Source of the DNA: Pseudomonas fluorescens
GTDB lineage: Bacteria > Pseudomonadota > Gammaproteobacteria > Pseudomonadales > Pseudomonadaceae
Length of the DNA stretch: 64,000 nucleotides
Assembly: GCF_000967965.1 (NCBI RefSeq)
Contig: NZ_LACC01000031.1
Coordinates: forward strand, 37,630 to 101,629
Direction of reading: 5' to 3'
A program made the position numbers and the translations under genes. The notes beneath the pieces were generated by a model. It was not told where the DNA came from. It saw only the letters and a list, made by a program, of their open reading frames with translations, and made no database searches. Below are positions 17,760 through 25,955 of this stretch, one piece after another; positions within the stretch are counted from its first letter, which is position 1; the number at the start of each line of letters is the position of its first letter.

Positions 17760-18745
17760 TGTTCGGCTTCTGGAAGACCTGGAAGGCCCTGGAAGCTCGG
17801 GGCATCATGGGGATCAATCGACGCAACGCAGACTACGTGCTCAAGTACAACAAGCGCAGCCTGTACCCAATCGTCGATGACAAGATCATCACCAAGGAAC
17901 GCGCCATCGCCGCCGGCATCCACGTGCCCGAGTTGTATGGCGTGATCTCCACCGAGAAGGAAATCGACAATCTCGAAGAGATCATCGGCGGGCGCAGCGA
18001 CTTCGTGATCAAACCGGCCCAGGGCGCTGGCGGCGATGGCATCCTGGTCATCGCCGACCGCTTTGAAGGGCGTTATCGCACGGTGTCCGGCCGGATCATC
18101 AGCCATGAAGAAATCGAGCATCAGATTTCCAGCATCCTGACCGGCCTGTACTCCCTGGGCGGGCACCGCGACCGGGCGCTGATCGAATACCGCGTGATCC
18201 CGGACCAGATCTTCAAGAGCATCAGTTACGAAGGCGTGCCGGACATTCGCATCATTGTTTTGATGGGCTACCCGGTGATGGCCATGTTGCGCTTGCCGAC
18301 GCGCCAGTCCAACGGCAAAGCCAACCTGCACCAGGGCGCCATCGGTGTCGGCGTGGACCTGGCCACCGGCCTCACCCTGCGCGGCACCTGGCTGAACAAC
18401 ATCATCAACAAACACCCGGACACCACGAACGCAGTGGATGGCGTGCAACTGCCCTACTGGGACGGTTTCATGAAACTCGCCGCTGGTTGTTATGAGTTGT
18501 GCGGCTTGGGCTACATCGGTGTCGACATGGTCCTGGACCAGGAAAAAGGCCCGCTGATTCTGGAACTCAACGCCCGGCCGGGGCTGAATATCCAGATTGC
18601 CAACGATTGCGGGCTGACGTTGCGTACTCATGCGGTCGAGGCGCGGCTGGAAGACCTCAAGGCTCGTGGCGTGACTGAATCGGTCGAAGAGCGCGTGGCG
18701 TTTGTACAGGAGATGTTTGGACATATTCCTGCGGTCGAAGGCTGA
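17759..18745 (+). CDS. RimK/alpha-L-glutamate ligase-like ATP-grasp protein
   Basis: A 328-residue ATP-grasp protein. ATP-binding elements are DFVIKPAQGAGGDGILVI (about residues 81-98), a phosphate-loop-like glycine stretch, and the C-terminal metal-binding segment LILELNARPGLNIQIAN where E and N coordinate Mg. RimK-type enzymes add glutamate or other amino acids to a carboxyl group. Translational coupling (TGATG) to the 7TM gene suggests a complex. I use the ATG at 17759; an adjacent GTG at 17756 is also possible. The acceptor substrate is not known. Confidence 0.82.
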   Translation: MFGFWKTWKALEARGIMGINRRNADYVLKYNKRSLYPIVDDKIITKERAIAAGIHVPELYGVISTEKEIDNLEEIIGGRSDFVIKPAQGAGGDGILVIADRFEGRYRTVSGRIISHEEIEHQISSILTGLYSLGGHRDRALIEYRVIPDQIFKSISYEGVPDIRIIVLMGYPVMAMLRLPTRQSNGKANLHQGAIGVGVDLATGLTLRGTWLNNIINKHPDTTNAVDGVQLPYWDGFMKLAAGCYELCGLGYIGVDMVLDQEKGPLILELNARPGLNIQIANDCGLTLRTHAVEARLEDLKARGVTESVEERVAFVQEMFGHIPAVEG

Positions 18746-18750
18746 TCTTT

Positions 18751-18867
18751 TGTGGCGAGGGAGCTTGCTCCCGCTGGGGTGCGCAGCAGCCCCCCCTTCT
18801 CCCATGTGTGCCAGCTGGATCATGCGTCTGCTGCGCAGACGAGCGGGAGCAAGCTCCCTCGCCACAG
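18751..18867. repeat. Composite REPIN, GTGGCGAGGGAGCTTGCTCCC class
   Basis: TGTGGCGAGGGAGCTTGCTC at the left is inverted at the right end. An inner inverted pair is present around GCGCAGCAGCC and GCTGCGCAG. The same long form recurs at 43687, 50262 and 59757. Confidence 0.85.
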
Positions 18868-18977
18868 AGTTTTATTTCGGCCGTTATCAACATGCATCTT
18901 TCCGACATCCCTCTAGGACCAAGTCCTGCAGAGGACTACAATCGCCACCCCGCCTCGATGGCTGACTTCCCCCGCCC

Positions 18978-20321
18978 ATGTTGACCTGCTCCGTACACCC
19001 GCTGCCCTATCGCGCCAACCCCGCCGAATATTTCGCGGCGATTCGCCATGCCCCTGGCGCCGTGCTGCTCGACAGTGGCCGCCCCAGCGCCGACCGCGGC
19101 CGCTATGACCTGCTCAGCGCCTGGCCGCTGGAACAACTGACGGTATCGCCCGACGAAAGTGGCGACGCCTTCCTGCAACGCCTGCGCGATAACCTGACAC
19201 GCCTGGGCGAAGCCACCCTGCCAGCACCTTATGAGTTGCCGTTTGCCGGTGGATTGATCGGCTACCTGAGTTACGACTTCGGCCGACATCTGGAGCGCCT
19301 GCCGAGCCAGGCCCGTGACGACCTGCAGCTGCCTGACGCACGTTTCGGTTTGTACAACTGGGCATTGATCAGCGATCACCTTTCGCTGACCAGTCAATTG
19401 GTGTTCCACCCGACCCTGCCCGACAGCGAGCGTCAGCGCCTGATCGATCTGTTCAGCCAATCTGCGCCGGGAGTGGTCGCGCCCTTCAAACTGCTCACCC
19501 CGATGACTGCCGAGTTGAGCGCCGATGAGTATCAACAGGCCATCGAGCGCATCCAGCAGTACATTCAGGCCGGCGACTGTTATCAGGTCAATTTCGCCCA
19601 ACGCTTTCGCGCACCCTGCCAGGGTGATTCGTGGGCCGCTTACTGCGCGCTGCGCGCAGCGTGCCCGACGCCTTTTTCCGGTTTCCAGAGCCTGCCTGAC
19701 GGCGATGCCGTACTCAGCCTGTCGCCGGAACGCTTCGTCAAAGTCAGCCAGGGCCATGTGGAAACCCGCCCGATCAAGGGCACTCGCCCGCGGGGCCTGA
19801 CGCCTGAGCAAGACGCTGCGAACGCCGCCGAACTGCTGGCCAGCCCCAAGGACCGCGCGGAAAACCTGATGATTGTCGATCTGCTGCGCAATGACCTCGG
19901 TCGCACCTGCCGCACCGGCTCGGTACGGGTGCCGGAACTGTTCAGCCTGGAAAGCTATCCGAACGTGCACCACCTGGTGAGCAGCGTCACCGGTGAACTG
20001 GCGGATGACCGCGATGCCCTGGACCTGATCGCCGGCAGCTTCCCCGGCGGCTCGATTACCGGCGCGCCAAAGATTCGCGCCATGCAGATCATCGATGAGC
20101 TGGAACCGACCCGGCGCGGACTGTATTGCGGTTCATTGATCTACCTGGACGTGCGCGGCGAGATGGACAGCTCCATCGCCATTCGCAGTCTGCTGGTCAA
20201 GGACGGGCAGGTGTGCTGCTGGGGTGGTGGCGGGATTGTCGCGGACTCGGAATGGCAGGCTGAGTATCAGGAGTCGATCACCAAGGTGAAGGTGTTGCTC
20301 GAAACCTTGCAAAACCTCTGA
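18978..20321 (+). CDS. pabB: Aminodeoxychorismate synthase component I
   Basis: A 447-residue chorismate-utilising enzyme that aminates chorismate to 4-amino-4-deoxychorismate for folate synthesis. Landmarks: the N-terminal AGGLIGYLSYDFGRHLE, the PIKGTRPRG motif whose Lys is the characteristic nucleophile of the PabB subset, AENLMIVDLLRNDLGR, and the C-terminal SFPGGSITGAPKIRAMQIIDELEP. PIKGT rather than PIAGT separates it from TrpE. The glutaminase partner PabA is not in the window. It is followed by thrH on the other strand, as in P. aeruginosa. folE, another folate gene, lies at 62817. Confidence 0.96.
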   Translation: MLTCSVHPLPYRANPAEYFAAIRHAPGAVLLDSGRPSADRGRYDLLSAWPLEQLTVSPDESGDAFLQRLRDNLTRLGEATLPAPYELPFAGGLIGYLSYDFGRHLERLPSQARDDLQLPDARFGLYNWALISDHLSLTSQLVFHPTLPDSERQRLIDLFSQSAPGVVAPFKLLTPMTAELSADEYQQAIERIQQYIQAGDCYQVNFAQRFRAPCQGDSWAAYCALRAACPTPFSGFQSLPDGDAVLSLSPERFVKVSQGHVETRPIKGTRPRGLTPEQDAANAAELLASPKDRAENLMIVDLLRNDLGRTCRTGSVRVPELFSLESYPNVHHLVSSVTGELADDRDALDLIAGSFPGGSITGAPKIRAMQIIDELEPTRRGLYCGSLIYLDVRGEMDSSIAIRSLLVKDGQVCCWGGGGIVADSEWQAEYQESITKVKVLLETLQNL

Positions 20322-20335
20322 CACCGAACCCGTCC

Positions 20336-20438
20336 CTGTAGGAGCGAGCTTGCTCGCGATGAACCTGAAAACGCTGCGGGGTGTCAGGCTTGCCGCGTTA
20401 TCGTTGACGACCATCGCGAGCAAGCTCGCTCCGACAGG
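20336..20438. repeat. REPIN between convergent pabB and thrH
   Basis: CTGTAGGAGCGAGCTTGCTC and its inverted copy, which has one base changed (CTCCGACAGG). Spacer about 55 bases. Confidence 0.84.
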
Positions 20439-20446
20439 AAATGTAC

Positions 20447-21064
20447 TTACAGGCTCAAAGTGCGGTTCGAAGCCTTGATGAACTCCTGCTTCAGCTCTTC
20501 AAACGTGTGCACCGCCGGGAACTGCGGGAACTGCGCAATCACGTTATCCGGCGCATGGAACAGAATCCCGGCATCGGCCTCGCCCAACATAGTGGTGTCA
20601 TTGTAGGAATCCCCCGCCGCGATCACCCGGTAGTAGAGGCTCTTGAAGGCCAGGACTGACTGACGCTTGGGATCTTTCTGACGCAGTTGATAGTCAGTGA
20701 CTCGCCCAGTGTCGTCAGTAATCAGACGATGGCAGAGCAAGGTCGGGAAGCCCAGTTGGCGCATCAGCGGCTGGGAGAACTCATAGAAGGTGTCCGACAG
20801 GATCACCACCTGGAAACGCTCGCGCAGCCAGTCGACGAACTCGATGGCGCCGTCCAGCGGCTTGAGCGTGGCGATCACTTCCTGAATGTCGGAGAGCTTC
20901 AGGCCGTGCTCGTCGAGGATCCGCAGGCGCTGCTTCATCAGCACGTCGTAGTCGGGAATGTCCCGGGTGGTGGCCCTGAGGGATTCGATCCCGGTTTTTT
21001 CGGCGAAGGCGATCCAGATTTCCGGAACCAGTACACCTTCAAGATCCAGACAGGCAATTTCCAC
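20447..21064 (-). CDS. thrH: ThrH, phosphoserine/homoserine phosphotransferase (HAD family)
   Basis: A 205-residue HAD phosphatase. ThrH of P. aeruginosa removes phosphate from phosphoserine and transfers it to homoserine. Motif I reads CLDLEGVLVPE with the nucleophile Asp6; the usual second Asp is Glu, as in known ThrH. Motif II is VVILSDTFYEFSQP and motif IV AAGDSYNDTTMLGEA. I use a GTG start at 21064 with GGAG six bases upstream, which gives the family length; the ATG at 21106 adds a non-conserved leader. It is next to cysH and pabB, the usual neighbours. Confidence 0.94.
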   Translation of the reverse strand: MEIACLDLEGVLVPEIWIAFAEKTGIESLRATTRDIPDYDVLMKQRLRILDEHGLKLSDIQEVIATLKPLDGAIEFVDWLRERFQVVILSDTFYEFSQPLMRQLGFPTLLCHRLITDDTGRVTDYQLRQKDPKRQSVLAFKSLYYRVIAAGDSYNDTTMLGEADAGILFHAPDNVIAQFPQFPAVHTFEELKQEFIKASNRTLSL

Positions 21065-21237
21065 AAGACACTCCCATTTGTATTGATTATTGAGTCGAGC
21101 GAGCAAAAAGACTGCCGAACTCTAGCGACTCGGGCCTGCCTGCGCAACGCAGAGGATGCCCCGGCCCGTGCAGCTTTTTGTTACCATCGACCCTATATAG
21201 AGCGCCCAGCGCCACCGACCTGTAGGAAGCCGCCCTG

Positions 21238-21978
21238 ATGAGCCCAACGTTCGACCTCGTGGAACTCGCCACGACCTATGCCAACAAATCCGCCCAGGAC
21301 ATTCTGAAACTCGCTTTTGCCGAGTTCGGCGATGACCTGTGGATATCTTTCAGCGGCGCCGAGGATGTGGTGCTGGTGGACATGGCCTGGAAGCTGAACA
21401 AGAACGTCAAGGTGTTCAGCCTCGACACCGGCCGCTTGCACCCCGAGACGTATCGTTTCATCGATCAGGTGCGTGAGCACTACAAGATCGACATCGAACT
21501 GGTGTCGCCGGACTACACCAAACTCGAACCGTTCGTGAAGGAAAAAGGCCTGTTCAGTTTCTACAAGGACGGCCATGGCGAATGCTGCGGCATCCGCAAG
21601 ATCGAACCGCTGCGCCGCAAACTGTCCAGCGTGACGGCCTGGGCCACCGGCCAGCGTCGGGACCAGAGCCCCGGTACTCGCAGCGCCGTCGCGGTGATGG
21701 AAATCGACACCGCGTTCTCCACCCCGGAACGCACCCTGTACAAGTTCAACCCGCTGGCGCAAATGACCAGCGAAGAGATCTGGGGCTACATCCGCATGCT
21801 GGAACTGCCGTACAACAGCCTGCACGAACGCGGTTTCATCAGCATTGGCTGCGAACCCTGCACCCGCCCGGTACTGCCGAACCAGCACGAGCGTGAAGGC
21901 CGCTGGTGGTGGGAAGAAGCGACGCAGAAGGAATGCGGGCTGCATGCGGGGAATATCATCAGCAAGTCGAAAGCCTGA
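21238..21978 (+). CDS. cysH: CysH, adenylylsulfate (APS) reductase
   Basis: A 246-residue reductase producing sulfite from APS. Four cysteines of the [4Fe-4S] cluster are visible: ECCGIRK (Cys116, Cys117) and GCEPC (Cys205, Cys208). The catalytic Cys233 is in KECGLHAG. The cluster cysteines mark it as the APS-using type found in Pseudomonas, not the cluster-free PAPS type of enteric bacteria. The P-loop-like WISFSGAEDVVL at residues 35-46 binds the nucleotide. Start at 21238 with a GGA about ten bases upstream. Divergent from thrH. Confidence 0.96.
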   Translation: MSPTFDLVELATTYANKSAQDILKLAFAEFGDDLWISFSGAEDVVLVDMAWKLNKNVKVFSLDTGRLHPETYRFIDQVREHYKIDIELVSPDYTKLEPFVKEKGLFSFYKDGHGECCGIRKIEPLRRKLSSVTAWATGQRRDQSPGTRSAVAVMEIDTAFSTPERTLYKFNPLAQMTSEEIWGYIRMLELPYNSLHERGFISIGCEPCTRPVLPNQHEREGRWWWEEATQKECGLHAGNIISKSKA

Positions 21979-22239
21979 TCCCAAGCCTTGTGAAATCCCC
22001 CCTGTGGGAGCCCACAAAAAATGTGTACACACGAATGTCACCATCGGTGCCATTTGTGTGTGCACTTTTAGTTTCAGCGCCCCAAAAAGTTACATCTCCT
22101 TTCTCATCATCTCGCCTTCATCTCCCTCTCCAAAAATAAATACCTGTTCAATCGGTCAATTTATATTTTCTATTTTTCAGTCAGTTATCCGTTACCGATA
22201 ACAAAACGAAATGAGCACTGATTTTTATAGAATCGCGAC

Positions 22240-22255
22240 TGGCATGGATCTGGCT
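22240..22255 (+). promoter_or_regulatory. Possible sigma-54 (-24/-12) promoter for the permease operon
   Basis: TGGCATGGATCTGGCT keeps GG and GC at the -24/-12 spacing, with two mismatches to TGGCACG-N4-TTGCW. Nitrogen-scavenging genes are often RpoN dependent. A sigma-70 promoter nearby cannot be excluded. Confidence 0.4.
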
Positions 22256-22271
22256 TAAGTGCATACATGTT

Positions 22272-22281
22272 TTGTATACAA
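22272..22281. promoter_or_regulatory. GntR/FCD-type operator candidate
   Basis: TTGTATACAA is a perfect palindrome fitting the FadR-subfamily pattern TNGTNNACNA. It lies 17 bases after the -12 element, over the expected transcription start. No GntR gene is adjacent. Confidence 0.42.
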
Positions 22282-22448
22282 TCAAATCAAAACATACACA
22301 CACTTTAGATCCGCAAGCCTGAAGCGCCCTATCCCGTACAGGCTGCAGATGCCCCGTAACCAATGATATTCGCCACCCGCGACGAAGATTTGTCGAGCCA
22401 ACGCTCATGCACAGTCATCGCGGCGTCGAGCATCAGGAGCCTGCCGGA

Positions 22449-23990
22449 ATGCGTACTAGTCTCTCCAATAACAACATCGCGCTGGATCTACCCTCCTCCC
22501 AATCCACCCACACCGCCGACAATCAGGCGCATCACGCCCCCGTGGTACTCAGCCCCCGATTGCACAACAAGGACCTGGCACCGACCAAGTCCGAAGGCCG
22601 GCGCTGGGGCCGCTACAGCATCTTTGCCCTGTGGACCAACGATGTGCACAACATTGCCAACTACTCGTTTGCCATCGGCCTGTATGCCCTTGGCCTGGGT
22701 GGCTGGCAGATCCTGTTGTCCCTGGGGATCGGCGCGGCACTGGTCTACTTCTTCATGAACTTGTCTGGCTACATGGGCCAGAAAACCGGAGTGCCGTTTC
22801 CGGTCATCAGCCGGATCAGTTTCGGCATTCACGGTGCGCAGATTCCTGCATTGATCCGCGCCGTTATCGCCATCGCCTGGTTCGGCATTCAGACGTACCT
22901 GGCGTCCGTGGTCTTTCGCGTGCTGTTGACGGCGGTCCATCCCGGGTTCGCCGACTACGATCACGACTCGATCCTCGGCCTGTCGACCCTGGGCTGGGTG
23001 TGTTTCGTCGTGATCTGGTTCGTGCAACTGGCGATCCTTGCCTATGGCATGGAGATGGTGCGGCGCTACGAGGCGTTTGCCGGCCCGGTGATTCTGCTGA
23101 CCGTCGCCGCCCTCGCCGCGTGGATGTACACCCAGGCCGATGCGACGATTGCCTGGTCGATCCGTGAGCCGCTGACTGGCGGTGAGATGTGGCGCAACAT
23201 CTTTGCCGGTGGCGCGTTGTGGCTGGCGATCTACGGCACCTTGATCCTCAACTTCTGCGACTTCGCCCGCTCTTCGCCGTGCCGCAAGACCATCAAGGTC
23301 GGAAATTTCTGGGGCTTGCCGGTGAACATCCTGGTGTTCGCCAGCATCACGGTCCTGCTGTGCGGCGCGCAATTTCAGATCAATGGCCGGATCATCGAAA
23401 GCCCGACCGAAATCATCGCCTCGATCCCCAACACCTTCTTCCTGGTGCTCGGCTGCCTGGCGTTCCTGATCGTCACCGTGGCGGTGAACATCATGGCCAA
23501 TTTCGTCGCCCCGGCGTTCGTACTCAGCAATCTGGCGCCCAAGTACCTGACCTTCCGCCGCGCCGGGCTGATCAGCGCGACCATCGCCGTGCTGATCCTG
23601 CCGTGGAACCTCTACAACAGTCCGCTGGTGATCGTGTATTTCCTGTCCGGCCTCGGTGCCCTGCTCGGCCCGTTGTACGGGGTGATCATGGTCGACTACT
23701 GGCTGGTTCGAAAAGGCCAGGTCAACGTGCCGCACTTGTACAGCGAAGACCCGAACGGCGCGTATTACTACAGCCGCGGGGTCAATCTGCGCGCCGTGGC
23801 GGCGTTCATTCCCGCCGCCCTGATCGCCATCGTCCTGGCCCTGGTACCGGGGTTCCACAGCGTATCGCCGTTCTCCTGGCTGATTGGTGCCGGCATCGCC
23901 GGGATGCTCTACCTGATCATCGCCAAGCGCCAACCGCACTACGCCGATGTCAGCGGCGAAGCCATCGCGGTCGACAACGCCAGCCACTGA
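22449..23990 (+). CDS. NCS1-family nucleobase/allantoin/hydantoin:cation symporter
   Basis: A 513-residue permease with about 12 membrane helices. NCS1 signatures include the N-terminal GRRWGRYSIFALWTNDVHNI, the segment GVPFPVISRISFG and FCDFARSSP in the middle. It imports a nitrogen heterocycle such as allantoin, a hydantoin, cytosine or uracil; the racemase 56 bases downstream points to allantoin or a 5-substituted hydantoin. The ATG at 22449 has AGGAG nine bases upstream, while the longer frame from 22407 lacks one. AATAACAA (22467-22474) just inside the coding region matches the Hfq/Crc catabolite-repression motif AANAANAA. Substrate is inferred. Confidence 0.85.
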   Translation: MRTSLSNNNIALDLPSSQSTHTADNQAHHAPVVLSPRLHNKDLAPTKSEGRRWGRYSIFALWTNDVHNIANYSFAIGLYALGLGGWQILLSLGIGAALVYFFMNLSGYMGQKTGVPFPVISRISFGIHGAQIPALIRAVIAIAWFGIQTYLASVVFRVLLTAVHPGFADYDHDSILGLSTLGWVCFVVIWFVQLAILAYGMEMVRRYEAFAGPVILLTVAALAAWMYTQADATIAWSIREPLTGGEMWRNIFAGGALWLAIYGTLILNFCDFARSSPCRKTIKVGNFWGLPVNILVFASITVLLCGAQFQINGRIIESPTEIIASIPNTFFLVLGCLAFLIVTVAVNIMANFVAPAFVLSNLAPKYLTFRRAGLISATIAVLILPWNLYNSPLVIVYFLSGLGALLGPLYGVIMVDYWLVRKGQVNVPHLYSEDPNGAYYYSRGVNLRAVAAFIPAALIAIVLALVPGFHSVSPFSWLIGAGIAGMLYLIIAKRQPHYADVSGEAIAVDNASH

Positions 23991-23997
23991 TCCTGTC

Positions 23998-24020
23998 GCG
24001 GCCCGGCGTGGTCGGGCCGC
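23998..24020 (+). other. Intercistronic hairpin
   Basis: GCGGCCCG and CGGGCCGC form a perfect 8-bp stem with a 7-base loop between the permease and racemase genes. There is no T-run, so it is more likely an mRNA-stabilising or attenuating structure than a full terminator. Confidence 0.55.
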
Positions 24021-24046
24021 AGAACCAACTGCAATAAGGACTTCCC

Positions 24047-24775
24047 ATGCGCATTCTCGTGGTCAACGTCAACACCACCGAATCCATCACCCAGGCCATC
24101 GCCCGCTCGGCGCAGGCCGTCGCGTCGCCCGGCACGGAAATCGTCGGCCTCACCCCGCACTTCGGCGCCGACTCCATTGAAGGCAATTTCGAGAGTTACC
24201 TGGCGGCCATCGCGGTCATGGACCGGGTGATGTCCTATGACCAGCCGTTCGACGCAGTGATCCAGGCCGGCTACGGCGAACACGGCCGTGAAGGCCTGCA
24301 GGAACTGCTCAATGTGCCGGTGGTGGACATCACCGATGCCGCCGCCAGCACGGCGATGTTTCTCGGTCACGCCTATTCCGTGGTCACCACCCTCGACCGC
24401 ACCGTGCCGCTGATCGAAGATCGCCTCAAGCTCTCCGGCCTGTGGGACCGTTGCGCCTCGGTACGGGCCAGTGGTTTGGCAGTGCTGGAGCTGGAGCACG
24501 AACCGCAGCGCGCACTGGAGGCCATCGTGCATCAGGCCGAACTGGCGGTGAGCCAGGACAAGGCCGAAGTGATTTGCCTGGGCTGCGGCGGCATGGCCGG
24601 GCTGGACGATCAGATTCGCCGGCGCACCGGGGTACCGGTGGTGGATGGGGTGACGGCGGCGGTGACTATTGCCGAGTCGCTGGTGCGGCTGGGGTTGTCG
24701 ACGTCGAAGGTGCGGACTTATGCGACGCCGCGGCCGAAAAACATCATTGGCTGGCCGGCGCGGTTTGCCCGGTAG
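24047..24775 (+). CDS. Asp/Glu/hydantoin racemase family protein (hydantoin or allantoin racemase)
   Basis: A 242-residue cofactor-independent racemase. The N-terminus MRILVVNVNTTESIT is typical of hydantoin/allantoin racemases. The two catalytic cysteines of the full family are normally in an N-terminal GC-type and a C-terminal CLGCGGM motif. The second is present (VICLGCGGMAGLD, about residues 174-186). The first position reads VIQAGYGEHG and has no Cys, as in the allantoin-racemase subgroup that uses other residues. It is co-transcribed with the NCS1 permease. A hydantoinase or allantoinase is not found here. Confidence 0.82.
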   Translation: MRILVVNVNTTESITQAIARSAQAVASPGTEIVGLTPHFGADSIEGNFESYLAAIAVMDRVMSYDQPFDAVIQAGYGEHGREGLQELLNVPVVDITDAAASTAMFLGHAYSVVTTLDRTVPLIEDRLKLSGLWDRCASVRASGLAVLELEHEPQRALEAIVHQAELAVSQDKAEVICLGCGGMAGLDDQIRRRTGVPVVDGVTAAVTIAESLVRLGLSTSKVRTYATPRPKNIIGWPARFAR

Positions 24776-24789
24776 ACCGCGTTATCGTT

Positions 24790-24882
24790 CATCGCGGGCA
24801 AGCCACGCTCCCACAGGATCTACGTCGTATGACGGTAAGGTGTACGACGCAAAACCTGTGGGAGCGTGGCTTGCCCGCGATG
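24790..24882. repeat. REP pair of a GCGGGCAAGCCACGCTCCC subtype
   Basis: CATCGCGGGCAAGCCACGCT at the left and GGAGCGTGGCTTGCCCGCGA at the right are inverted copies with about 40 bases between. The sequence differs from the main GAGCGAGC type. Confidence 0.82.
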
Positions 24883-24907
24883 GCCTCGCCTCGGTCTTGA
24901 GCCTGCC

Positions 24908-25831
24908 TCAAATGGCACTGAACCTCTGCCCCAATCCCCGCTCGGCAAACTGCTCAATGACGAATTCGACAAACGCCCGGGTCTTGCCGGGCAGCAGTTT
25001 GTGTTCGGCGTAATAGATGGAGGTATAGCCGTCATCGATGTACCAGTCCGGCAACACCCGCTGCAACCTTCCCGACTCCAGATAACCCGAGGCAAACGGC
25101 ATGCTCACCAGCGCAATGCCCAGACCCTGCGCGGCCGTGGCGCAGGCGGCCTCGGAATCGCTCATGGTCATCCTCGCCTTGAGCGTCAACGGGCTGTGTT
25201 GCTGATTGCGATGGGTCAACTGCCAGGAGCGCACCCGACCGGTCTGCGGTGAGCGAATCAGAATCCCGTCATGGTGCTTGAGGTCATCCGGCTCGCTGAT
25301 TGCCGCATGTGTCTCCAGATAGTCCTTCGTAGCCACCAACACCCGATGCGCGGGACTCAGCCGGCGCGCCACCACGCCCTGGGGCAATTCAAAGCCGCCG
25401 CCGATTGCCGCGTCGAAACCTTGCCCGATCAGATCGACCTGGCGGTTGTCGAAGTGCCAGTCCGGGTTTATCGCCGGGAATCGCCGCAGAAACTCGCCGA
25501 GCATCGGCACAATGTACAGGCAGCCAAATACCGTCCCCATACTGACTTTCAGGGTGCCCGCCGGCTGCCCTCCGGCGCTGGCAAGATTGGCCACGGCATT
25601 CTGGATCGTGTGCAGGCTGCCGCTGACTTCGCCGAGAAACAACTGACCGGCCTCCGTCAGCGTCAGGCTGCGAGTGCTGCGCTGGAACAATCTGACGCCC
25701 AGGCGCGCCTCGAGCTTGGCAACACTCTTGCCCACCGCCGCCGGTGTCAGGCTCAGGCGTCGCGCCGCTTCAGCAAAGCTGCCGACCTCGGCACTGCGCA
25801 CAAAGCATTCGATACTGCTGAAGGTTTCCAT
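24908..25831 (-). CDS. LysR-family transcriptional regulator
   Basis: A 307-residue LysR protein. The N-terminal helix-turn-helix lies at about residues 15-45 (SFAEAARRLSLTPAAVGKSV), then the linker helix LFQRSTRSLTLTEAG, and a two-lobed effector domain. It is divergent from the SDR gene starting at 25956, with 124 bases between them, so it probably regulates that gene and itself. The ATG at 25831 is preferred over a GTG three codons upstream. Effector unknown. Confidence 0.88.
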   Translation of the reverse strand: METFSSIECFVRSAEVGSFAEAARRLSLTPAAVGKSVAKLEARLGVRLFQRSTRSLTLTEAGQLFLGEVSGSLHTIQNAVANLASAGGQPAGTLKVSMGTVFGCLYIVPMLGEFLRRFPAINPDWHFDNRQVDLIGQGFDAAIGGGFELPQGVVARRLSPAHRVLVATKDYLETHAAISEPDDLKHHDGILIRSPQTGRVRSWQLTHRNQQHSPLTLKARMTMSDSEAACATAAQGLGIALVSMPFASGYLESGRLQRVLPDWYIDDGYTSIYYAEHKLLPGKTRAFVEFVIEQFAERGLGQRFSAI

Positions 25832-25955
25832 AGGCGCCACTATAAACTTTTGGTTTACACAGACTATCGTAATTATGGTCTACACAGCAGGTAATCCTGA
25901 ATCGATACTAGGCTCCATCAACCGGGACATCTCGCCTCGGGACTTGGAGATCGAC

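Larger units (their letters stand above)
21979..22448. other. AT-rich regulatory region before the NCS1 permease gene
   Basis: No gene seen in 470 bases. Near its left end is half of a REP (CCTGTGGGAGCCCACA, a small hairpin before A6). The centre is unusually AT-rich for this genome. The right part carries the sigma-54-like site, the TTGTATACAA palindrome and a long leader to the ATG at 22449. Confidence 0.7.

Noticed and set aside
22026..22060. NtrC site (CACCATCGGTG) upstream of the permease
   Set aside because: The half-site spacing is wrong for the NtrC consensus (N5 instead of N7), so it was not called.
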